Shown piece by piece: positions 59,133-64,000 of a stretch of DNA of 64,000 nt (the stretch's first letter is position 1; every line of letters starts with the position of its first letter). The stretch covers positions 33,174,987 through 33,238,986 of the forward strand of contig CP136063.1 in NCBI GenBank assembly GCA_032622095.1, in the 5' to 3' direction. Origin of the DNA: Siphonodentalium dalli. Taxonomy: Eukaryota; Mollusca; Scaphopoda; Gadilida; Siphonodentaliidae. The position numbers were made by a program, and so were the translations under genes. The notes below the pieces were generated by a model that worked only from the letters and a program-made list of their open reading frames with translations, made no database searches and was not told where the DNA came from.

Positions 59133-60332
59133 TCATCCCATCAGGAAGAAAGTGTACCAGTATCTCTTGGAAATGGCAGCTCCGTCAGTAGTATAGACCA
59201 GTCCAGCATCCCATTTGACGATACCGAATATGGAATAAGTGCCCACATTGTTAAGGATATGCTCGTTAACCTTATATAATTCCGCGGCGTTATAATATCT
59301 AGTATATCTGTATCCACTTTCATATTCCTTTATTTCGTTGGCGAGAGCAGAATTGGCATAGGCAAGATTCATCCTCGGTTCTGCTTTGGTTTTACTAGCA
59401 ACAAGCACATTTCGTCCGTGGAATAGGAACCTCCTAAAACCACCAATTTCGGTGCAAGCGTGATTATCCGAGCCATATATGTCATCATATACAACGGCAA
59501 ACCATAGTCTCCAGGAATATTTGGCGACAAGAAAGTCATTGACTTGATTCAAAAAATCTTGATTATTTAAGTCGACTTTTTCCGCTGCGAGAGTGTCGAA
59601 ATCCTCCTCTGACTGACTTGCCCATTTCGATTCCACTTCTCTGTCATACGCCAGCACGTCAGTGTAGACTGTCGTCATTCTTGTATCCCATGTGTTTGTC
59701 GTGTCATTCATTACTGCTATCGACTTGTTGCTGAGTTGCAGATATGCCATCTCTAGCTTATAGCAGTCGTAAATGAGATTGATGATACCCATCATGAATA
59801 TCTGGACCTTTTGGCGGTCGTTCTTGGTGTATTTCATTACAGCTATGGGGATATTTGTCTCAAACACGTGGTCTGAATTTACCATCGCATCAAAAAGTTG
59901 CCATCCTGCATTATCGTACGAACTCGCGTAAGTATTCAAGAATTCGGTCCTATAGTGACTACGTAATTCTGGTGGTGAGTCGGACAGAGTGTTGAGAAGC
60001 ACGATATTCGATCTGATATTTCTTTCTATTTCTGCGAATGGTATGTGGGTTTGACTCCACACGATCTCGCGGTTGACTCCGTCCAACTTGTTAGACATCT
60101 CATCGAATCTTGTATTCATTCTATTATAAACATTTTTTATTTCTGTGAGTTCCGGCGACTCCTGCGCTCCTAAAGCAAAAAACATTGTCAGAAGCTGTGC
60201 AATCACCGCTAACAGTGGTCCCCCTGCTCCGCTTAACTGGATAATGGCATTTCCAAAGTTGGCTGCGTCTGTAAATAAGCCAAGAGCAGTCTCAGTCGCC
60301 TCTATATTACTCAATATGGCTTCTTTATCCAT
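59133..60332 (-). CDS. Cephalotoxin/rapunzel-like protein (putative)
   Basis: An intact 399-codon ORF. The layout is a short N terminus, a long hydrophobic Gly/Ala/Leu helix region (residues 29-56, no cleavable signal evident), a charged heptad-like helical stretch (60-95: IKNVYNRMNTRFDEMSNKLD), then a mostly helical body. This hydrophobic-then-coil arrangement resembles cephalotoxin-like and rapunzel-like proteins of molluscs, cnidarians and fish; some relatives occur in venom or saliva, but a membrane or other role is possible. The resemblance is by pattern, not alignment. A splice acceptor (TATATATTTCAG on the complement, exon starting at 60411) lies 79 bp before the ATG, suggesting a 5' UTR intron. 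It is the only ORF of this length outside transposon or virus-type genes. Confidence 0.6.
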   Translation of the reverse strand: MDKEAILSNIEATETALGLFTDAANFGNAIIQLSGAGGPLLAVIAQLLTMFFALGAQESPELTEIKNVYNRMNTRFDEMSNKLDGVNREIVWSQTHIPFAEIERNIRSNIVLLNTLSDSPPELRSHYRTEFLNTYASSYDNAGWQLFDAMVNSDHVFETNIPIAVMKYTKNDRQKVQIFMMGIINLIYDCYKLEMAYLQLSNKSIAVMNDTTNTWDTRMTTVYTDVLAYDREVESKWASQSEEDFDTLAAEKVDLNNQDFLNQVNDFLVAKYSWRLWFAVVYDDIYGSDNHACTEIGGFRRFLFHGRNVLVASKTKAEPRMNLAYANSALANEIKEYESGYRYTRYYNAAELYKVNEHILNNVGTYSIFGIVKWDAGLVYTTDGAAISKRYWYTFFLMG

Positions 60333-60630
60333 GGCTCCTGGGTTTGGATATTGTATTGGTCGGATGCTCTAGGCTTTGTACCAATGCTGTCTCTAATATA
60401 CCCCAGAAAATCTGAAATATATATACAAATAAGATATTACAGGCGTGATACCGACCGTATAATTCAGCCTTATCTTGATAACCCGAATGAATGGTAGACA
60501 ATTCCAATGTATACTTTTATAACTGAGTGGGAGAATCCATTTAGAAAAGAAAGGGTTAAAATCTCATACTTTATATTGTATTCTGAAGTAGAGCAGTGAA
60601 TTGTAAAAAATTGTAAAAAAAAAAAGTTAG
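60333..60630 (-). promoter_or_regulatory. 5' leader of the 399-codon gene with predicted splice acceptor
   Basis: On the complement, a pyrimidine/AT-rich tract ending in CAG at 60414-60412 precedes 79 bases of leader that run into the ATG at 60332. A donor further upstream was not identified. The rest is AT-rich without a gene. Confidence 0.4.
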
Positions 60631-60699
60631 GCCAATGCATTCTCTTATATATGCGAGGCGACATATGGTCGACTCGCATATATAAGAGAATGCATTGGC
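60631..60699. repeat. Perfect 27-bp palindrome with 15-nt spacer
   Basis: The arms GCCAATGCATTCTCTTATAT..CGAG (60631-60657) and their exact reverse complement (60673-60699) enclose a 15-nt spacer that can itself pair (CGAC/GTCG). Both arms hold TATATAAGAG in the outward sense. No mismatch is present, so the structure is recent or selected. Confidence 0.9.
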
Positions 60700-61648
60700 A
60701 CAGGGTATATGGGTTGATACCAAAATCGGACCTGGCACTCAAAGGGTTAGAATGATACTCCGGCCTTATATACATGTACAGTATGTTAGGTTGTAACCAA
60801 TGAAAACAACTTAAAATCATATTATATCGGGACAAACATGATGAACGATGAGGTAAATGTACACTGTTTACATTCTTGTCTGCAACATGTTAGTGATATA
60901 CCACTGGCATTGATATTTGGTATGCATTGTTAATCACGATTTTAGCTAACCATTTAAAAATACTATATATTTTTTTTCTTCAGACAAATGGTTTAACTCG
61001 AATAAATTGTCTGTGTCAATAGACGGCATATAGTATTAACCAACGATTACACGAGTTTATTTCATGAAACAGTGCGAGTAGTGTATATGATAAACCATCT
61101 CGTATACTTGACAGAAGGAAAGGTTTTGTAAGACATACTAACAACTATTTCTAGGCAGATGGTTATAGTAAGCAAACTATTTCTAGGCAGATGGTATAGT
61201 AAGCAAACTATTTCTAGGCAGATGGTAATAGTAAGCAAACTATTTCTAGGCAGATGATATAGTCAGGCTAACTAGTAACTATTTGAAGGATTAGTACGCA
61301 CGATTGAATACATGTATTGATATATAGGTTAGTTATGATAGATTAGTAAAATAATAGTCGATGAATTATTCGCTAGTGAATAACCTCGTGCATGTAAAAA
61401 ACCACAAGGCTAAAACACATGGAATATTTGTTAGTTTCGGAACTTTGTCTTCTTTACTGTAGATTTGTAGGTAACACTATTCGATCTCATAAAACTCGAT
61501 ATTACAGAGTCTCGTAGAAAACGAAATGTGGAACCCAACACTTTAGTTCCTTTAATGAATATTAATAATATATATCATAAACAAACACAATTATATCAAT
61601 ATTTTGATCAATATATATTAAATATATCATAAAACAAACATAATCAAA
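60700..61648. other. Gene-free AT-rich interval
   Basis: No ORF of note. It contains a 32-bp minisatellite (61141-61262) and, near 61560-61650, very AT-rich DNA bordering the virus-type genes. A terminal inverted repeat of the virus-like element, if present on this side, was not recognised. Confidence 0.5.
61141..61262. repeat. 32-bp minisatellite, four copies
   Basis: AACTATTTCTAGGCAGATGG followed by TATAGTAAGCA, repeated four times with one- or two-base length changes. Confidence 0.9.
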
Positions 61649-61942
61649 TCAATCTTTTTTAAGATATGGACAGTCTGGTCTTAAATGATCTCCGTTACAT
61701 TCATAACATCTAACACGAGTCTTTTTAAATTTATCAGCTGAATTCAATTTAGATATCCTATACAAAATTTTAGCATTTTTATCAGCTAATATTGAAATTT
61801 GTTGTCCTATCTCTTCTATATCAGCCAAATTATCTAAAAGTTTTCTTTTTAAACTCCCTCTGTTCTTTCCTTTCTGAGAAACTTCGAATTCACTGTCAGA
61901 AGACATTTTGATTTTAAAAATATTATAAAAAAAGCATTTCAT
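61649..61942 (-). CDS. Small zinc-knuckle protein of the virus-like module
   Basis: 97 codons from 61942, or 85 from the second ATG at 61906 (MSSDSEFEV), which looks the better start because the first 12 residues are atypical. It has a basic, helical middle and a C-terminal C79-x2-C82-x3-H86-x4-C91, a knuckle one residue shorter than the canonical CCHC. It lies 18 bp after the protease stop on the same strand and ends the gene set. Nucleic-acid binding is inferred; no named family is recognised. Confidence 0.65.
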   Translation of the reverse strand: MKCFFYNIFKIKMSSDSEFEVSQKGKNRGSLKRKLLDNLADIEEIGQQISILADKNAKILYRISKLNSADKFKKTRVRCYECNGDHLRPDCPYLKKD

Positions 61943-61960
61943 TTATAGCAAAAAAAAAAA

Positions 61961-62431
61961 CTAAATATCGAACAACACGGGTAGATGTTGTTTACACCAA
62001 TTATAAACGTAAGTATCATTATGAAAACCGGGTTTATTTAAAATGTATAGACAGTCCAATCCTCTACAAGTATGATACAAATAATATAATACGAAATAAC
62101 CACACAAAAAAGAAGATATATGTTGAATATAATTTGTACTATAATACAATCTACCATATTTAGCTAACATATTTTTCAACTGCTCAGATGGAGGTAATCC
62201 GATAGGATCAAAATATATTATAAAATTATCATCGCGTTTCCATATACATATCCAATGTTCACCATCTAACCAAGATGGGTCAGTATTACAAATTAAACCT
62301 CTGTTCGGCTTAATAGTATCAGGTAATTCGTCCAAAGCATAAACGCCTATTATCATAGAATTCAAAACTGAGTCTGATTTTAATGCATCAGATATATCTA
62401 AGTTGCTCAACATAATGTTAAAATATTCCAC
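61961..62431 (-). CDS. Adenain-type cysteine protease
   Basis: 156 codons. The fold is recognisable from the catalytic layout of adenovirus maturation protease: His59 in GEHWICIW, Asp75 in IIYFDPIG (Glu in adenovirus, Asp in many relatives), Gln103 in IQHISS and nucleophile Cys110 in FLCGYFV. In adenoviruses, Polintons and adintoviruses this enzyme cleaves capsid and core precursors during virion maturation. It is somewhat shorter than the adenovirus enzyme (about 200 residues) but has all catalytic positions. Its ATG overlaps the end of the upstream capsid gene by 14 bp. No stops or frameshifts. The overlap and order place it in a virus-type morphogenesis cluster. Confidence 0.9.
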   Translation of the reverse strand: MEYFNIMLSNLDISDALKSDSVLNSMIIGVYALDELPDTIKPNRGLICNTDPSWLDGEHWICIWKRDDNFIIYFDPIGLPPSEQLKNMLAKYGRLYYSTNYIQHISSFLCGYFVLYYLYHTCRGLDCLYILNKPGFHNDTYVYNWCKQHLPVLFDI

Positions 62432-63725
62432 CCGTGTAAACGCTACGTTCCCCGCTAATTTCTATAGAACTATCGTATTCGGCATATACTATTACATTTA
62501 CTGTATCTGGTAAAGCTGTTGAAAATTTTGCACTTAACCGTGCACTATCTCGCTGTTTTGGGTGCCAAACTAAACTATCAGCATTATGATCTGCAGTTAA
62601 ATCAAAACCGAAAGTTGTAAAACCATTGGCATAATCAAAAAAGCTAACTCTGAAAGATTGCTCGCAATATAATTTATTTATAGAATTCAAAAATGTGTAA
62701 TATGAACCTACATATAAATCATCATCGAAAGTTTGTTCGTATTTATGCCCATTCACGGTTTTACCATTAACAGACAATTCCATTTCGTAGCAATCATAAT
62801 GTTTAAAATTAAAAGGAGAAGATGCTATAGTACCATTAAATGCTGTATTATCTACTAAAAATATTAACACTCTCTTAGGAAGAAATGGATCACCCAAAAA
62901 CAAATCGTCTTTAATCAAGCTTAAAGTCCTAGGTGCTACGCTAAATGTTTTTAACGAAACTCTATCCAAAGGATATTGAGCATTGGTTCCACTTAATAAC
63001 TTTTTGCTTATTTCATTTGAAGTGACATCACTTAACTCTACGGTTCGTACAAACAATTTAGTATCTGACAGCTCAATCTTATAATCACCAGCACTACCTT
63101 GTAAACAAAAAGTAGGCTTTGATCTATGCAGTCTGAGTTTTATGGGTACGTTTGGAATTAACAATTTTGGTTGATTAAACATGTCCAAATGTAGTTTACC
63201 GCATAATTGAATTTTTTTTCCAATATTACCGTCTTTAATTATTCCAAGTAACTGCCTACCTCTGGGAATGTCTGCCGGTACATCATCCAAAGTCCCACCT
63301 TTCTGAGGTATAAATAAAGTTGTTCTCTCTAATTGATTTTCTCTTGTAGAACTTAAGAAAGTTTCTATGTAAGATCTATAAGCATAATATCGACCAACTC
63401 CACATTCTACACCGTTTAATAATAAATCAGCTCTCTCGAATAAAGAATGAAGAAAATTATTTATTGGAAAAGCGTGCTGATCGCCTGCAAAAACGGTTCC
63501 ATCGGTTTTCGATATTTTAACGTCGGTTTGCAAATAACTTTCCGAAAGATCAACATAATGTGCAGATGGAGACTCTAAAAAGAACTCTAGTACGTTACTA
63601 TTTGAATAATTTGAATTCGATGGATGTTTCTCTGTAAATGAACCGTCTGTTATAGTTACCACAGTAGGTGGAATTTCAAAAACATCCACCTCGCTCTTAG
63701 AAACTGGACAGCTGTTGGGATTCAT
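62418..63725 (-). CDS. Putative capsid protein, F54H12.2-like family
   Basis: 435 codons, intact. It resembles the family annotated in many invertebrates as 'uncharacterized protein F54H12.2-like', found next to adenain-type proteases in integrated Polinton/adintovirus-like DNA and suspected to be a jelly-roll capsid protein. Seen here: beta-rich composition, an internal NFLHSLFERADLLLNG block (about residues 88-103), and a C-terminal VNVIVYAEYDSSIEI (about 408-422), a pattern I associate with this family. Its ATG follows the stop of the upstream gene without a gap (TAAATG). It is shorter than canonical Polinton major capsid proteins, so double jelly-roll identity is an inference for structure prediction to decide. 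Confidence 0.75.
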   Translation of the reverse strand: MNPNSCPVSKSEVDVFEIPPTVVTITDGSFTEKHPSNSNYSNSNVLEFFLESPSAHYVDLSESYLQTDVKISKTDGTVFAGDQHAFPINNFLHSLFERADLLLNGVECGVGRYYAYRSYIETFLSSTRENQLERTTLFIPQKGGTLDDVPADIPRGRQLLGIIKDGNIGKKIQLCGKLHLDMFNQPKLLIPNVPIKLRLHRSKPTFCLQGSAGDYKIELSDTKLFVRTVELSDVTSNEISKKLLSGTNAQYPLDRVSLKTFSVAPRTLSLIKDDLFLGDPFLPKRVLIFLVDNTAFNGTIASSPFNFKHYDCYEMELSVNGKTVNGHKYEQTFDDDLYVGSYYTFLNSINKLYCEQSFRVSFFDYANGFTTFGFDLTADHNADSLVWHPKQRDSARLSAKFSTALPDTVNVIVYAEYDSSIEISGERSVYTGGIF

Positions 63726-64000
63726 TTATTCAAAAATATCACGTTTTGTTTTTCGTCTCTTCCTACGTCTTTTTGAAGGAATATCCGAATATTCTTGTAA
63801 TTTACGTCGTTTTGATGGAATATCCGAATTATATTGTAATTTACGTTTAGGCCGTAAAAGATCTAAAGCTGCTTCTTTACCCCGATTTCGAATAGATTCA
63901 GATAAATTTTGCCCACTCAATATATCGCTACCAACATTAGAGGCTGTTTCTAAACCTTTTGTTAAAAGAGATTTTCCCAGATTTTTTGCAATTGGCGCAA
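63726..64000 (-). CDS. Basic minor virion/core-like protein (C-terminal part)
   Basis: The frame enters from the right edge, so the start is outside the window; the leftmost 90 or so residues are visible. It reads a Gly/Lys/Ala-Leu amphipathic segment (AKNLGKSLLTKGLETASNVG then SDILSGQNLSESIRNRGKEA), followed by a strongly basic tail with two copies of YNSDIPSKRRK / EYSDIPSKRRR and a terminal KRRKTKRDIFE. Amphipathic helix plus basic tail is reminiscent of adenovirus pVI/pVII/pX-type minor or core proteins, and similar small proteins precede the F54H12.2-like gene in related elements. Such tails often serve nuclear import or DNA binding. A TTG at 63920 is not a start. Confidence 0.7.
   Translation of the reverse strand, partial: APIAKNLGKSLLTKGLETASNVGSDILSGQNLSESIRNRGKEAALDLLRPKRKLQYNSDIPSKRRKLQEYSDIPSKRRRKRRKTKRDIFE

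Noticed and set aside
60470-60835. 121-codon minus-strand frame upstream of the 399-codon gene
   Set aside because: It runs through the 27-bp palindrome and the predicted 5' intron, with no family signature and skewed composition.
61140-61265. Minisatellite as a possible terminal repeat of the virus-like element
   Set aside because: Only four short tandem units, no inverted counterpart seen in the window, and the other end of the element is outside.

Overview
The window looks like intergenic DNA from an invertebrate animal, most likely a lophotrochozoan such as a mollusc; this is inferred from the mix of repeats, not from any host marker gene. It is AT-rich and dominated by satellites and nested transposons. 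Nearly all coding capacity belongs to mobile or virus-derived elements. No bacterial-type operon, rRNA, tRNA gene or CRISPR array is visible.

Layout: 1-2033 (minus) is the open, edge-truncated ORF2 of an APE-endonuclease/reverse-transcriptase LINE. About 3.65-16.55 kb is a ~12.9 kb array of a ~160-bp monomer organised into higher-order blocks, including a near-identical 1,374-bp tandem duplication, and ending in seven copies of a hairpin unit. A 397-bp MITE with TA target duplication sits in its last monomers. 16.55-21.69 kb holds a tRNA-like SINE head, a small inverted-repeat element, and a second copy of the same MITE carrying a nested 1,233-bp hAT-type element with 8-bp target duplication. 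21.69-43.89 kb is a second satellite (about 18 kb, units of 17, 25 and 27 bp), interrupted by a 5'-truncated LINE (23747-27012) and by a Kolobok/T2-like MITE (41957-42476).

44.65-53.2 kb is a dead LINE ORF1 (start region, CCHC knuckles, SGNH-hydrolase-like domain) split by later arrivals: a 4,241-bp long-inverted-repeat element with an 8-bp target duplication (44760-49000), a repeat-bearing segment (about 49.7-50.56 kb), and a 1,762-bp segment flanked by a 19-bp duplication that itself carries another Kolobok-like MITE. Removing the 4.2-kb element and one target copy restores the ORF1 frame, which fixes both its boundaries and the order of events.

53.4-59.1 kb is decayed sequence: tandem repeats, a ~215-bp inverted repeat pair, a LINE 3' fragment plus an inverted piece of a similar one, repeat-rich ORF remnants, and a candidate LTR. 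59133-60332 (minus) is an intact 399-codon ORF resembling cephalotoxin/rapunzel-like proteins, with a good splice acceptor upstream of its ATG. 61649-64000 (minus) is a compact set of virus-type genes: a basic minor-virion-like protein (partial), an F54H12.2-like putative capsid protein, an adenain-type cysteine protease with all catalytic residues, and a small zinc-knuckle protein. This is the morphogenesis end of a Polinton/adintovirus-like element that continues past the window. The most interesting parts are this virus-like module beside the toxin-like gene, and the datable nest of transposons in the LINE ORF1.
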